A DNA stretch of 64,000 bases from Saitoella complicata NRRL Y-17804 (GCF_001661265.1 NW_017567006.1:62001-126000), one strand, 5' to 3'. Positions 1-11,011 are shown, counted from the first letter of the stretch. Notes: generated by a model from the letters alone, not told the origin. Numbers and translations are program-made.

Positions 1-2
1 CC

Positions 3-1949
3 ATGCGAGAAGAACTCCCCTCCAACCCGCTGGAACTGATCCAATCACACCCAGCACCAATCCACCGCCCAACAGAACACGAACTCGAAGACCCAGAACA
101 CCTCCTAAAAGACGTCCTCTTCCCCCAGGACGCATACACCCCCGACGGAACATACTGGGCCGACCTCCCCTTCTGGCCCCGAGTCCACTGGATCAACGCC
201 CAAAACTCTGCCGAAACAAAACGCGAATTGGCAGCCCTATGGGCGACCTTCAAAAATGATCCCCTCGACCCCATTCGGATTTACTTCAAGAAGTATGTTA
301 TGACCGGGATGGGGTTGTTTGTTGAGGGATACACGCTTTTCAGTGTCGGGAATATCAAACCCTTGTTTCAGGTTGTTTGGCCAGCGTGTTGGAGTACTTT
401 CGCAGTCTGCGACCGGACATGGACCCACGCAGTCGAATACCTCGAAATCGTCGGTATCATCGTCGGGCAGATCTACGTCGGTATCATCGGTGACTGGATC
501 GGGCGCCGAATGGGAATGATCCAAGATGCAGCGATCATGACACTCGGCTGTATCCTCCTCACAGGAATGTGGGGAACGAGTTTGAATGGGTGGGTCATCA
601 TGTATGCACTCTCGCTCATGTTTTACTCTGTCGGTGTCGGAGGCGAGTACCCAATGACAGGCATCTCCGCAATGGAAACATCCTCCCTCCGATCCTCCTC
701 CGACGACAAACTCCACCGCGGCCGGAACGTCTCCCTAGCATTCCTCATGCAAGGCTGGGGCCAACTCGCGAACCAAGCTATCCTCATCGTGGGCATGTTG
801 GCATTCCATGGTGGTGCGAGTGAGCCTTACAGTAAACTCGCGACACAGTGGACGTTTAGGGTGAGTTTTGCGGCGGTGGGGGTTGTTACCGCATACCTCC
901 TCTACCACCGAATTTACCACCTCAAATTCGCGGACCAAGCACTCCGCATCTCGAAGAAGAAGCAGAAAGTCACCGGGTATGACGTACAGTCCCTCAAACT
1001 CGTATCTACGCACTACTGGCACCGACTCGTGGGTACCGCGGGGGGATGGTTCGCCAACGACTTTTTCTTTTATGGGAACAAGATTTTCCAAGGTGTCTTT
1101 CTGAGGATCATCACGCCTGATGCCTCGGTTATGGATTTGTGGTTGTGGAATTTGGTCAATATTGGGTGTTCGCTCGCTGGGTACTACCTCGCCGCACTCC
1201 TCATCGACCACAAACTCTACGGCCGGAAACACATGCAATCCGTCGGATTCTTGGTCCAGTTTATTTTGTTTATCATCCCGGCTGCGATGTACGATACACT
1301 CCGCACACCCGGGACCCCGATCAAGATCTTTCAGTTCTTATACTTTTTCTCGAGTTTCTGGCAGCAGTTTGGACCTAATTCGACGACGTTCTTGCTTGCT
1401 GCGGAAGTCTATCCCGCACCTGTTCGCGCTTCTGCCCACGGATTCTCGGCTGCGTGCGGGAAATTGGGAGCACTGATCCCGACAATCATCTACAACTACG
1501 TTCCCAACCACACCAAATTCTGGATCGTGACATGGTTTGGTCTACTAGGGCTCGGTTGCACAGTCCTCTTCATCCCCGACACGACTGGTTTGGATTTGGT
1601 CGAGCAGGAACGGTATTGGACATATGTCCGTGAAGGCCGCGAGCAGGAATATCATGGTATCGCTATCCATCCTCGGCATCTGAGTTGGTGGGAACGGGTT
1701 GTGTTGAAGAGGGATAGGGGGTATGATCCGGTGAAGGATCGGGAGGCGAAGATTAGGGAGTTGAGGGCGGTTTATGAGGCTGGCGTTGTTGAGGAGAAGG
1801 AGGAGGCCGAGAGGATGGGGAGTGGGAGTGTGGGGGAAGGTAGTGTGGATGGGGGGGTGGGGATGGATGAGAAGGTTAGTAGATATTTTGCGAGGGAGAG
1901 GGAGAGGGGTGCGGGGAGTTCTGCGAGTTCGGGGAGTTTGACTGCCTAA
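3..1949 (+). CDS. MFS transporter (phosphate/organophosphate-type, PHS-like)
   Basis: A 648-residue polytopic membrane protein, probably a proton-coupled solute carrier of the plasma membrane. The sequence shows a long hydrophilic N-terminus (about residues 1-95), then about 12 hydrophobic segments. The MFS loop 2-3 signature GDWIGRRMG lies near residue 160, and a GVGGEYPM segment near residue 215 resembles the GVGGEYP motif of Pho84-type phosphate permeases. A second-half motif AEVYPAPVRASAHG lies near residue 470, with the usual PDTTG after the last helix. The C-terminal tail is charged and Gly/Ser-rich. It is a single exon. The ATG lies two bases from the window edge, so an upstream exon or a more upstream start cannot be excluded. 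The substrate is inferred only from family resemblance; a sugar or carboxylate carrier is the alternative. Confidence 0.85.
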   Translation: MREELPSNPLELIQSHPAPIHRPTEHELEDPEHLLKDVLFPQDAYTPDGTYWADLPFWPRVHWINAQNSAETKRELAALWATFKNDPLDPIRIYFKKYVMTGMGLFVEGYTLFSVGNIKPLFQVVWPACWSTFAVCDRTWTHAVEYLEIVGIIVGQIYVGIIGDWIGRRMGMIQDAAIMTLGCILLTGMWGTSLNGWVIMYALSLMFYSVGVGGEYPMTGISAMETSSLRSSSDDKLHRGRNVSLAFLMQGWGQLANQAILIVGMLAFHGGASEPYSKLATQWTFRVSFAAVGVVTAYLLYHRIYHLKFADQALRISKKKQKVTGYDVQSLKLVSTHYWHRLVGTAGGWFANDFFFYGNKIFQGVFLRIITPDASVMDLWLWNLVNIGCSLAGYYLAALLIDHKLYGRKHMQSVGFLVQFILFIIPAAMYDTLRTPGTPIKIFQFLYFFSSFWQQFGPNSTTFLLAAEVYPAPVRASAHGFSAACGKLGALIPTIIYNYVPNHTKFWIVTWFGLLGLGCTVLFIPDTTGLDLVEQERYWTYVREGREQEYHGIAIHPRHLSWWERVVLKRDRGYDPVKDREAKIRELRAVYEAGVVEEKEEAERMGSGSVGEGSVDGGVGMDEKVSRYFARERERGAGSSASSGSLTA

Positions 1950-2412
1950 GTTGGCGTGTATGTTCGAAAAAGGCATGGATGGGGATGAAAAGGAAAAGGC
2001 AGAGCATTGAGGAAGCGAAGCATGAACACGACGAGCATTAACATTGTCATTGGCGTTTGCGGGAACATTTTATTTATAGAGGGGACTTCTTGGTGTGAAT
2101 TGAAAAAGTTTGATTCGTTTGGAATGGAATGTAACTGCGAAATATCAAATGCTCCTGTATCCCGTTCTCTGTCTTCTATCCTCTGTGCTTTCGTGTTCGT
2201 TGGTTCTGCGACTCCATGGTTCGAGTTGAAAAGGGGTTGATTCGTGCACGGTATCTGTACAAGCAGTTGGTCCCTTGCTTCAGGTCATAGATTTTGGAGC
2301 CAGTACTAACCTTACACCCTCTTCTCATACGCTCTCTCATCTCTTGTACTCGTACATTCTCCCGGTCTCTCCACGCTCAAGCATCGACTTCGACTTTGCG
2401 CGTTGACGATGC
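1950..2412. other. intergenic, convergent 3' ends
   Basis: The space between the stop codons of the MFS gene and the small minus-strand gene. It holds presumed 3' UTRs. I see no gene or repeat here. Confidence 0.5.
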
Positions 2413-2613
2413 TCAAACAATGTGAGCGGTCGGCCCATTTCTCATCGCCATAATCGCATCATATTCCGCCTGGCCGATATACCCCTTCTTCAACGACACT
2501 TTCGTAGTGTAGAACTTGGGGTTCTTGTCGCCGGGCCAGTGCCAGTTTTTGTGGGCTTTGGGGGTGGCGGGGGTGGCGGGGGTGTGAGGGTAGGTGTGGG
2601 TGGTGATGGGCAT
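2413..2613 (-). CDS. small hydrophilic protein of unknown function
   Basis: A 66-residue protein that I do not recognise. The N-terminal half is rich in Thr, Pro and His, followed by a short segment NWHWPGDKNPKFYTT. A Lys-rich helix-like end, KKGYIGQAEYDAIMAM, loosely recalls the short C-terminal helices of SHOCT-type modules, but that is weak. Support for a real gene comes from context: the ATG follows a CA-rich leader ending ACAAA, as in highly expressed fungal genes, and a TATAAATA-like box lies about 120 nt upstream (around 2730-2738). There is no signal peptide or membrane segment. It is probably a small abundant cytosolic or stress-type protein; that function is a guess. Confidence 0.6.
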   Translation of the reverse strand: MPITTHTYPHTPATPATPKAHKNWHWPGDKNPKFYTTKVSLKKGYIGQAEYDAIMAMRNGPTAHIV

Positions 2614-2729
2614 TTTGTTTTGTGGTTGGTTGGTTGGTTGTTGTTGTTGTGTGTGTGGTAGTGGTAGTAGAGCTTGGGGACCGGGAGTGTTTGCGAGTGC
2701 AGTTGATGATGGAGGGAGACGACCCTGGT

Positions 2730-2738
2730 ATTTATAGA
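2730..2738 (-). promoter_or_regulatory. TATA box of the small minus-strand gene
   Basis: On the minus strand the bases read CTATAAATAC, about 120 nt before the ATG at 2613, with a pyrimidine- and CA-rich leader between them. Confidence 0.5.
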
Positions 2739-2739
2739 G

Positions 2740-3423
2740 GAAGGACGGGGCTTCTATGACACCCCTTCTCCGTGCCCCATGGGGCTCCCATCTCCAAGCC
2801 CGGGCGCAGCAAAGTGCGGAGTGAACTCTAATGTTTGGTTCGTTTCTTGGCCGCGGAGGAGGAGGAGGAGGTCCGGGGAGGACGGCGGAGGTGGTGGGAG
2901 TCCGGGGCTGTGTGGGGGCGGAGCTGGGGCGCTAGTGGGTGGCTTAGCTGGGAAGAGTGCACTCGAACGAATGCGATATCCCTTCGGTGTTGCGAGACGA
3001 TGGCTGTGTATGGAGGACCAAGGAGAACCCGGAGCTCGATTGCGAGGAGAGAGGAGCGAGGAGGGAGGAGGGAGGAGGGAGGAGGCCTAGGAGGACACAG
3101 AGCGGCTCAGGTCCATATTGTCTCATGCTATGTCAGAGCAGAAAATACCAAGGCCGGTTCTTCATTCTTTCATGGTGCACCAGTTGAAGCTTGTCCTTGA
3201 GGTTCTATTGCGTCAAGGTCCTTAACCCGTTTCCCACGGCCATCTCCAGCTAAGTAGATGAATCCTGCAAGTGGGCAAGACGACGAATCAAGGAAAATGT
3301 AAACTCGAATTACGAAAGTGTCGCCGGCAACACTCGACGCATATAACCTCCAATGACCAATGCACACTCATATGTATCACCCCATCACCCCCCTAACAAC
3401 GCAGATATACCACGCGTATGCAT
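2740..3423. other. intergenic with GGA-rich purine tract
   Basis: Upstream region of the small gene and 3' flank of the glucanase. Around 2860-2890 and 3050-3095 it is a G/A-rich tract of GGA and GGAGGGA units. Several short overlapping open frames here look like by-products of the low-complexity purine bias. I see no gene. Confidence 0.5.
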
Positions 3424-4445
3424 CTAACAGTCCAAAGAGAACTTCTTGCTGAAATCCGAAGTAAACACTCCCCAATGACTCTCAACATCACTCGAAACCC
3501 CCCCATCACTCGTAGCACTAGCCTTATCCGGCTCATCGAACGCCTCGAACACGAAAACGTCGACACCCCACTCCCTCATCGCACAAACCCCCTCCTTCCA
3601 GAACTGCTGCGCATTATCAACACTAGGGACCGCGGAACCGAGAGTGGTGCCTTCTGTCGGCCATCCCGTCTCTCCGACGTAGAATTTCGCGTTGGCGTTG
3701 ACGGATTGGATCGAGGCGAGAGCGGAGGAGATGGAGTTGAAGAAGGAGGAACCGGCGGAGTCGATTCCGATGGATTGCCAGTATGGGAAGGCGTTGGTGA
3801 GGATGAGATCGACTGCCTCGATAACGGCGTTGTTGGAGGAGTTGGTCCACATGTTCCAGGAATCAGCGGTTCCGACCATGCCCGAATACCCAACCCCCGA
3901 CGCAGTCGTCTTGACCTCCTTGATCCTGCTCACGAGCTCATCAGGGGTCAAATCACCCCTGTAAAGAACCTCGGATCCAACGGTGATTCCGACAACGTTG
4001 GAGGTGAATGCGGAGGAGTACTGAGTGGCGTAGGTCGTGAGGTTACCCAACTCATACTGGAAGGAAGTTTCGTAGGTCGAGCCGGGTCCGGCCCAGATAC
4101 CGAGAATGGCGGTCATACCGGTTGACTCGAGGGCGGGGAGGATGTTGGCGAGAGTGTAGCAGTCGGACATGGAGTACGTGCGGATGAGGGACTGCATACA
4201 TCCACCATTAGCACTCTTTCACGAAGTAGCATACATCCCGTCCAAACGAGCCAAGGGGAGGGAGGGAAACGTACAGTGTAGTCCTTGAGAACATTAAAAT
4301 CGTTGACGTAGTCATCGGTAGACTTGCACGTTCCGTCGGGGTTCGTAGCACCCACCGCAAACCCAAGGGTACCGACATTGGCATCGGCCGTGACCTTCGC
4401 GGCCAAAGAAAGGACTCCGGCGATCAAGGAAGCGGATAACAACAT
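3424..4445 (-). CDS. BGL2: GH17 glucan 1,3-beta-glucosidase / transglycosylase, Bgl2 type
   Basis: A secreted cell-wall enzyme that cleaves or remodels beta-1,3-glucan. Two exons, 4445-4275 and 4191-3424, are separated by an 83-nt intron (donor GTACGT, acceptor ATGCAG), giving 312 residues, close to yeast Bgl2 (313). Residues 1-22 are a signal peptide. The mature start has the family pattern GFAVG.TNPDGTCK. The proton donor is Glu about 131 in VGSEVLYR and the nucleophile is Glu about 231 in VGETGWPTEG. The C-terminus has the family motifs QFWKEGVCAMREWGV, VFEAFDEP and HWGVFTSD, and ends SLDC. There is no GPI or membrane signal at the end, so the product is probably a soluble wall protein. 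The family assignment is very secure; its precise role in the wall is inferred. Confidence 0.95.
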
Positions 4446-4831
4446 GTTGAATGAACGTAAAGACCGAATTGAGCTGACAATGAACGTCGATTGAATGAAA
4501 GACAGGGTCGTTGCTGGTCAGGGTTCGTCAATGGTTCTCGGTTTGTATGTTCGATTGGCCGAAACGCCAAGGATTGGCGCGCACGTTCGGTGCAGGGACG
4601 CTCTTGCATGAGGAATGCCCAAGAGATGGATGGATGGACCCGGGGAACAAACGGAATCGTGAAGTTCTTCTATTCGTGACACTGAATACACCGTCTGAAA
4701 ATATATCTTACCATCCATCCCATCCAAGAAACCCAAAGGAGACTCGCGCTTTCATAATGATGTAGCCATCTCGTTTTCCAATCTCTCTCCCTTCACGATC
4801 ATCGCGCCTACCCCCGGGCCCGCCTTGACGA
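4446..4831. other. intergenic
   Basis: Promoter side of the glucanase gene and 3' flank of the LisH regulator gene. I see no gene or repeat here. Confidence 0.4.
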
Positions 4832-6662
4832 CTAGGCAAAGTTCTCAAAATTAATATCCCCGCCCATATCCCCAAAATCAAACCCCCCAAAACTATCACC
4901 CGTTATCATCCCCGTCGGCAACCCTGCATTCCAATCCGCACTCGTCACTTGCGCTCCATTGCTGACATCACCGCTGTTCTGGCCCTCTTCATTGTCATTA
5001 TCCCCGAAATCGAAGAGATCTGAGGCGTCGAAGGCGGGTGCGTCGGTGGAGTCTGCGTTTGGCCATTCCATTGCAAAGGGATTGGGGTTTTGGTTTTGGG
5101 TGGCTTGGGAGTCGTTGGAGTTGGTGTCGGTTGGTGGTTGGGGTTGGTTGTTCTGTTGTGCGTTCGGCGATCGATTGTTATTCCCCTGTTCATTCCCGTC
5201 TCCACTCCCGTTCCCGCTCGCAGTATTGGAGTCAGTGCCGTTATTCTGCCCAGCACCACCACCAACGTTCCCACCCTGTCCCTGCCCCGGCCCCGGCCCA
5301 GGCATATTCCCAACCACCGGACTAGGCGCAACCTGCCCTTGCCCTTGTCCTTGTCCCTGCCCAGGCGCCGGCGGCCCACTAGCAGCCGGACTCGTCTCAG
5401 CACTCTGCGGCGCAACACTCAACCTCCTCTTCAACTGCTCCTGCTGTCTCCTCAACACAGCCGCCTGTCTTGCCTGTAACTCCGCCAATTGCTGATTCGT
5501 AGTCTTCAGATCCACCCCCATGCCACTCAGCCCACCCTGTCCGTGAGCGCCGCCGCCCTGTTGGAGGGCTTGTTGTTGGAGCGCGTGTTGGATTTGTTGT
5601 TGGTGGTGCTGTAAGGCGAGTTGTTGCTGCTGCAACTGCGCCATTTGTGCTTGAGCCGCTTGGTGTTGCATTTGCTGCTGGTGCTGCTGATGTAGCTGTA
5701 CTCTCTGCTGCTGCCCTAACTGCTGCTGCTGCTGCATCGACATTTGTTGTGCCTGCTGCGCCTGCACACTCTGTTGCTGTGTCCTCATAGTTCTCTCCAT
5801 GATTCTCTGTCGTTCTTCCTGCGTGAACGTCTTGGGATCACGACCCGCCAAACCAAGGGCATGGATGGATTGTGACATAAGGTGCGCATTTGTCGCGAAC
5901 GTGTTCGGGGTTAGGAGAGGTTGTTGTGGAGGTGCCATGGGTCGAGGACCAGGACCAGGGCCGGGAGCAATTTGTGCGGCAGGTTGGAGTTGGATTTGGA
6001 GGGCGGGTTGTTGGACTGCCGCGGCTGCCGCCGCTGCTGCTGCTGCCATGGGGTTCATATTCATGGCGAGCTGGGTCATCCCATTCATGTTTGGTACCAC
6101 AGTCGCTTTCTGTGCTTGGCTTCGTTGCGTCATACGCTCGTTTTGTGCTCTAACCATATCCACAACAACCCCTGATTTCTGGTCTCCTCGAACCGCTGAG
6201 AAGATCTCGTTGAAGATGTGCCACCATTCCTCCAGACCACCTGCTGGTAACGCTGGTAGTTGGATTCCTAGTTGTGCGCAGACTTGTTGGGTCGTTGGGG
6301 GTGGAGGTTGTTGAGCATCTTGCGGAGGTCGGGGTGCGGGGCCAGGAAGTTCGGCTTCTTTTGTGAGAGCAGCTGCTGTTGAGTGGAAGTTATGCGCAGC
6401 TAGATAATCTCGAATGAACAGTCGTAATCTATCCCGCTTGTCAGCTCCGGTTCCTGAAGCCTTCGAGTCGACTCCCGGTATAAGGGACGCACATCTTATC
6501 TGAATCGGCCGGCGCAGCAGCCGCTTGTTGTTGTGCTTGCATAAGTTGGAGTTGCTGTTGTTGCTGTACCATGCTCATCGATGGAGGCTGAGGATATGGA
6601 CCCTGTGGAGGTTGCATTTGCGAGACGTGCGGGGACCCGTTGAACATAGGTGAACCGTCCAT
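4832..6662 (-). CDS. LisH-domain transcriptional regulator, Flo8/SomA-like
   Basis: Predicted nuclear regulator of adhesion and development. Two exons, 6662-6493 and 6428-4832, with a 64-nt intron (GTGCGT donor, CTGAC branch, TAG acceptor), give 588 residues. After a Gln/Pro-rich N-terminus comes a LisH-like helix pair (LRLFIRDYLAAHNFHSTAAALTKE split across residues about 58-82, without quoting further) and then an EEWWHIFNEIF segment about 50 residues later. That pairing is typical of the LUFS module of Flo8, SomA, SSDP and plant LUG. The middle is long poly-Gln with an Ala run (residues about 240-250 of the protein). The end is an acidic, Asp/Phe-rich tail that looks like an activation domain. 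The start ATG is the first one after stretches of weak coding character; the open frame extends further upstream, so a longer N-terminus is possible. Whether it is Flo8, SomA or another LisH regulator is not settled. Confidence 0.8.
5560..5790 (-). repeat. CAG/CAA-type glutamine-coding repeat tract
   Basis: Imperfect trinucleotide repeats coding Gln-rich segments inside the LisH regulator. A GCN run coding about ten alanines lies near 6015-6050. Such tracts are prone to length change between strains. Confidence 0.7.
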
Positions 6663-6978
6663 CTCTTGGCGCTGAAACGCGGGTTTTTCTCGTTGATTCC
6701 AGCCTGTAGTGCTCGTCTCTGTCGGTGCCCCTGAGGTTGACTGGTCGTATAAAGGTCTACTTTTGAAGATGGTGTCGTGGTGTACTTCGAGCGTGAGCGC
6801 GGCGCTCCACCGAGAACCTGCAGAAACCTGTAACGTCGTCAAATAAAGTTTCGGAAGTGAACGCAGCACAAATCCTCAGTGTAGACGAGTGTCAATCAGA
6901 CGGGAATCCCTTCGATCAGTTCCATTTTACGATTACAGAAGCACCGTATTCTCTGGAAAGCCTTTCAGATCTGCGACC
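6663..6978. promoter_or_regulatory. shared divergent promoter, LisH regulator / RRP4
   Basis: A 316-nt space between the two divergent start codons. I see no clear TATA box. The frame upstream of the LisH ATG stays open here, so part of it may be coding or leader. Confidence 0.4.
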
Positions 6979-7996
6979 ATGCCAGTTACTTTCGCTACAC
7001 CACAACCGTACAACCTCTTCGAGCCTACACATGACTTGAGACATGAGGCTTCTAATGAAGATGAGGATATTGATATGCTGGACCCTTCAGCTGAGGCTGA
7101 AGGTGGTTTGTCCTTCGCCAAGAAGATTGTCACCCCTGGAGAAATCATCACCGACGACCCACAATTCATGAGGTATGTCATCCCCATTCCTTCTTCCTTC
7201 CCATTTCTAACAATTTCCTCTCAGAGGTCACGGAACCTACCCAACCCCCTCTGCAATCGTTGCCTCTGTAGCAGGAACCCTCCACCGCACCAACAAACTT
7301 CTCACAATCTCCCCCCTCCACGCCCGCTACACCCCCCAAATCGGTGACCTCATCATCGGCCGCGTCCGCGAAGTAGGACCCAAACGCTGGCGTGTCGATA
7401 TCGGCGCCCGACAAGATGCCGTACTCATGTTGTCCGCAATCAACTTGCCCGGAGGTGTACAGCGACGAAAGAACGCAACGGATGAGCTACAGATGAGGAC
7501 ATTCTTCCAGGAGGGGGATATGGTTTCTTGTGAAGTGCAGACCACGTTCGCGGATGGTGCGGCGAGTGTTCATACCAGATCGCTGAAGTACGGGAAGCTC
7601 CGGAACGGTATCTTGGTCAATATCCCGCCATCTCTCATTACCCGGTCCAAGACCCACCACTACTCACTCCCGGAAAACGTCGATGTTCTCCTTGGTGTTA
7701 ACGGTTGGATCTGGGTCTCGAAACACGTTCCTCCGCCCACCGCTGGATCGGCGGCTTCGGAAGAGGTGTACTCAAACGTCAACGAGCATATCGACATTCA
7801 GACGCGAAGTGCAATTGCACGAGTTGCGAACTGCATCCAAGCCCTGGCGAGAAGTGGAGTCAGAGTGGACGAGACTATGATCGTGTACGCATATGAAGCA
7901 AGTTTGGCATGGGAGGAGCCCGGAGAACTCGTCAGTCTGGAGGTCGGAGAATCTGTAGTCAGAGAAGCCGTGGTCCGCGCAAGAGGAGAGAGGTAA
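6979..7996 (+). CDS. RRP4: exosome complex RNA-binding subunit Rrp4
   Basis: Cap subunit of the RNA exosome that guides RNA into the 3'-5' exonuclease core in nucleus and cytoplasm. Exons 6979-7172 and 7225-7996 with a 52-nt intron (donor GTATGT, branch TTCTAAC, acceptor CTCAG) give 321 residues. The N-terminal part has KIVTPGEIITDDPQFMRGHGTY, typical of Rrp4. Then come an S1 fold (residues about 105-185, including GDLIIGRVREVGPKRW and INLPGG) and a KH-like domain with GVNGWIWVSKH near residue 245. An earlier in-frame ATG at 6889 exists, but the family starts near the chosen ATG and the upstream residues are not conserved in character. Confidence 0.95.
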
Positions 7997-8112
7997 AGTC
8001 TTTTCGTATAACAAATATACTACTGCCAAAAAGCGCAAGAACATCATCGAATCACATCACACGCTCGTTATTCGTTATCTTCTTTTCTCTCTCATATGCT
8101 ATCCCTTCAGAT

Positions 8113-10380
8113 TTACTTCGCGAAATGTAGGTCCCAAGTACTCATCCACTTCCGTCCCAACACACCTTCCACATCCAACCCAGGCGTGCCATACGTAACC
8201 GGCGCAAACCACCAGAAAGTCCACACCAAAACCCCCAGCAACCCCGTAACCATGACCTCCTCCATTCCAACACCCCTCGCCATCTCCTCCTTGAACTTCC
8301 TCGCATCGTGTCCATTGCCAATAATCCTCGCCGCCTTCTCGTGGATTCTGCTCCCGATGAACTCGACCACAGCTCCGAGAACGAGAGAGGAACAGAGGTG
8401 TCCAGGGAGGTAGTGGTGCAAGAACAACTGGCGTCCCATTCCCCAGAAGGGGATCCAGTGCGCGGCCCAAGCCAACACAAAGAATCCCGTAACCTCCCAA
8501 ATCCTCCTTCCATCCCTCTCACTCAAGACCTTGACACCCCTCCTTTCCGTCAAAGCTTGCGCCAACGCAATACCAGCATACACCGCAAGCGTAGAAGACG
8601 CAATAATCCATCCCACCGGGTTACCCAAGAGGTAAATCTGCTCCCTTGTCGCATCCTTCGTCCAAAAGCTAACACCCCGACTCAAGAACGGCCAGCTCCC
8701 CGGCCACGAAGCATAGGGATGCTCACTCGTCAACGCATTGTTATGCCTAATCATCGCCGTCTGCAACTCCCACCACTTCTTCAAGAACGGCACTGTCTTG
8801 ACCTCCTTCTTCGGTTCGGTCGCGAGACGCTCAGCTTCAGCTGGGCCGACGACAGAGGCTGGGTACCAGATGTTGGAAGGTTGCGTGATGGCTTTGTTTC
8901 CGTTGATTTCCTGTTGCTTGAAGCCCCAGTCGGGGAGGGGCTTGGTGTTTTGTGTCCACATCGCGACACCGTATTGTTTCGCGACAATCCTGGCCAACCC
9001 GGCCTTTGTGCGCCATGGCTGTCCAGGTTTGCCCTTTTCCATGCGGAGCTCGAAAACGGTATCGTTGAAACGACCGGCGTTTGCGTCAACGATGGGGACG
9101 GTGGTGAACTCCTGGTTGGTGGGGTAGTTAGGCGAAGCGACATCGTGAGTGAGGAGGATCGTGTTGGTCTGGACATGCTCCAACTTGAACAAATCACCAT
9201 TTAAGATAGCATCACCAGCAACACGAACAGGAGACCCAGGATGAATACGCCAATGGTTGTTGATGTCATCGAACGGATATCCAGTGACCTGCTGTCCCTG
9301 CGAACTAACACGTCCATCCTCATACCTCAACGGATAACGTCCCGGGTGAGAATGCAAGAATGCCTTAGTATCTTTGTGCTGTAACGTAATCACATCACCG
9401 TAGTACACGGGAACAGATGACGCAGTCAGCGGATTGTCGGACAACGTCGCCTGGAATTCAGGACTCATAAAGTCATCACCTGGACCGGACTTGGAGAGAA
9501 CGGTAAAGTGGACCCAAAACCAGAAGAGGTAGATACAGAAGGGCATAATAATCAGTCCCCACGCACGAGCAGCAAAGTGCTTCCCGAACTGCGGGAGCGT
9601 CAAGCCGTGGTTAACATCCAACAACCGCCAAAGATCGAAGAGCACACCGACACCGATGGTGAAGTACGTGAACAACCCAACATACTTCGTCGAGAACACA
9701 CTCGAAAGACCCAACCCAGTAAGCATGAGCCACATCCACCATCCCCTCGTGAACGGGGTCTTTGAGTGTCGCATGAAGCACACGTACGCGTAGATCGAAA
9801 ACGCCATCGAGAACACGAGACAAGCATCAAGCAAAATCAACCTCGTCTCTGCGATATGCGCATTATCAAACAACACCCACGACGCAGCCAACACACATGC
9901 AGGTAGCCCGTAGTTCGCTTCCTGCATGATTCCAAACACAATGGGCACAGTCAACGCTCCCAATGTGGCCGGGAGTGCACGCATGAGGACATACGGTACG
10001 TTGTTCTTGACGTAGTCGTCCCCGATATTCTCGAACTTGAATTCACCGTCGAAACCGATCAACCACCCAACAAACCCAAACAGGAGCTTTGCGAAGGGAG
10101 GGTGGACGTCGAAGAAGTAGGTTCGTTGGATGTAGTATGCTGCGAATTTTCCGAAGTGGACTTCGTCGAAGACGACTTCGGCCGGGTGGGAGATTCTGTA
10201 GAAACGCGTGATGAAAGCAAGAGCGGTCAAAACAGTGACAGCGATGCCATAAGCCTTCTTGGAGTACTTCGGGCCCGAGGTAACCTTTGTATACGGAGCA
10301 GTGAGATCCTCGGGTTCAGGCGTGGTGATCGTGGCCTTTTTCTTGCCAGCCCGCTGACGAAGGGCCGGTGATTCGGCCAT
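8113..10380 (-). CDS. PMT4: protein O-mannosyltransferase, PMT4 family
   Basis: Endoplasmic reticulum membrane enzyme that transfers mannose from dolichyl-phosphate mannose to Ser/Thr of secretory and wall proteins. A single exon encodes 755 residues, close to yeast Pmt4 (762). The catalytic loop has VVFDEVHFGKFAAYY near residue 65 and FDVHPPFAKLL just after it. The luminal MIR region covers about residues 290-490 (SGPGDDFMSPEFQATL, then HSHPGRYPLRYEDGR, then QQVTGYPFDD). The second membrane cluster includes FLHHYLPGHL near residue 665. These details separate it from Pmt1 and Pmt2. The first ATG in the frame is at 10380. Two serine/threonine-rich secreted proteins in this window (the CAP protein and the 399-residue Thr-rich protein) are plausible substrates, which is inference only. 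Confidence 0.96.
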   Translation of the reverse strand: MAESPALRQRAGKKKATITTPEPEDLTAPYTKVTSGPKYSKKAYGIAVTVLTALAFITRFYRISHPAEVVFDEVHFGKFAAYYIQRTYFFDVHPPFAKLLFGFVGWLIGFDGEFKFENIGDDYVKNNVPYVLMRALPATLGALTVPIVFGIMQEANYGLPACVLAASWVLFDNAHIAETRLILLDACLVFSMAFSIYAYVCFMRHSKTPFTRGWWMWLMLTGLGLSSVFSTKYVGLFTYFTIGVGVLFDLWRLLDVNHGLTLPQFGKHFAARAWGLIIMPFCIYLFWFWVHFTVLSKSGPGDDFMSPEFQATLSDNPLTASSVPVYYGDVITLQHKDTKAFLHSHPGRYPLRYEDGRVSSQGQQVTGYPFDDINNHWRIHPGSPVRVAGDAILNGDLFKLEHVQTNTILLTHDVASPNYPTNQEFTTVPIVDANAGRFNDTVFELRMEKGKPGQPWRTKAGLARIVAKQYGVAMWTQNTKPLPDWGFKQQEINGNKAITQPSNIWYPASVVGPAEAERLATEPKKEVKTVPFLKKWWELQTAMIRHNNALTSEHPYASWPGSWPFLSRGVSFWTKDATREQIYLLGNPVGWIIASSTLAVYAGIALAQALTERRGVKVLSERDGRRIWEVTGFFVLAWAAHWIPFWGMGRQLFLHHYLPGHLCSSLVLGAVVEFIGSRIHEKAARIIGNGHDARKFKEEMARGVGMEEVMVTGLLGVLVWTFWWFAPVTYGTPGLDVEGVLGRKWMSTWDLHFAK

Positions 10381-11011
10381 CTTCAACTGACAGGACAATT
10401 GATCAGGTCAATTGATCGTTGGTTGTCGAAAAGTTTGGTGTTTTGTGCGGACAAAGCGCTCGCTTTCGAAGTCGCGGGTACGCACGGCCTCCCCCACGCT
10501 ACGTGACACGTAGAGGGCTTGGCTCGTGATGAACCTTAACTCAGAATACAGCAAAATGGGTCTTTGTCTTTCTGAATCAAAATAAAAACACGCAGGCATT
10601 CAAACGACTCCAGACCCAAGGAAATCCGTGTGTGCCGGCCCTCTCTACCGACAAACACGGGAAACGCACCTAGCCACCTCAGCCCACTCGTCACGTACAT
10701 CACACCACCCATACACCATCAACGATCCTAACCGGGCTTTGCGACCCCGGAGACACTGATCAGACATTCATAATCGCATCGCATACGAAGTCGACCGAGG
10801 CGACACGGTACAGCGACGTCAATTGGACTTAAAAAGCTGTGACCCGGGAAAGACGAACGCAGAAGCGAAGACAAAAGACGCGAAAGAACGACGTCAAAAA
10901 GGGCTCAGAGGGATTTAACGTGGAATCTTGAGACGGGATATTGACACGAGAAGAGCGTTGAAGACGGACATCTGCTATTGAAGCGCGTGGCATAAGCATA
11001 CATAGTCCACC
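10381..11011. promoter_or_regulatory. divergent promoter region, PMT4 / RPB7
   Basis: A 631-nt space between divergent genes. I see no ORF with coding character and no recognisable regulatory motif that I can support. Confidence 0.4.

Noticed and set aside
3418-4125. 235-codon plus-strand frame opposite the glucanase
   Set aside because: It lies antisense to well-conserved GH17 coding sequence and has no recognisable domain.
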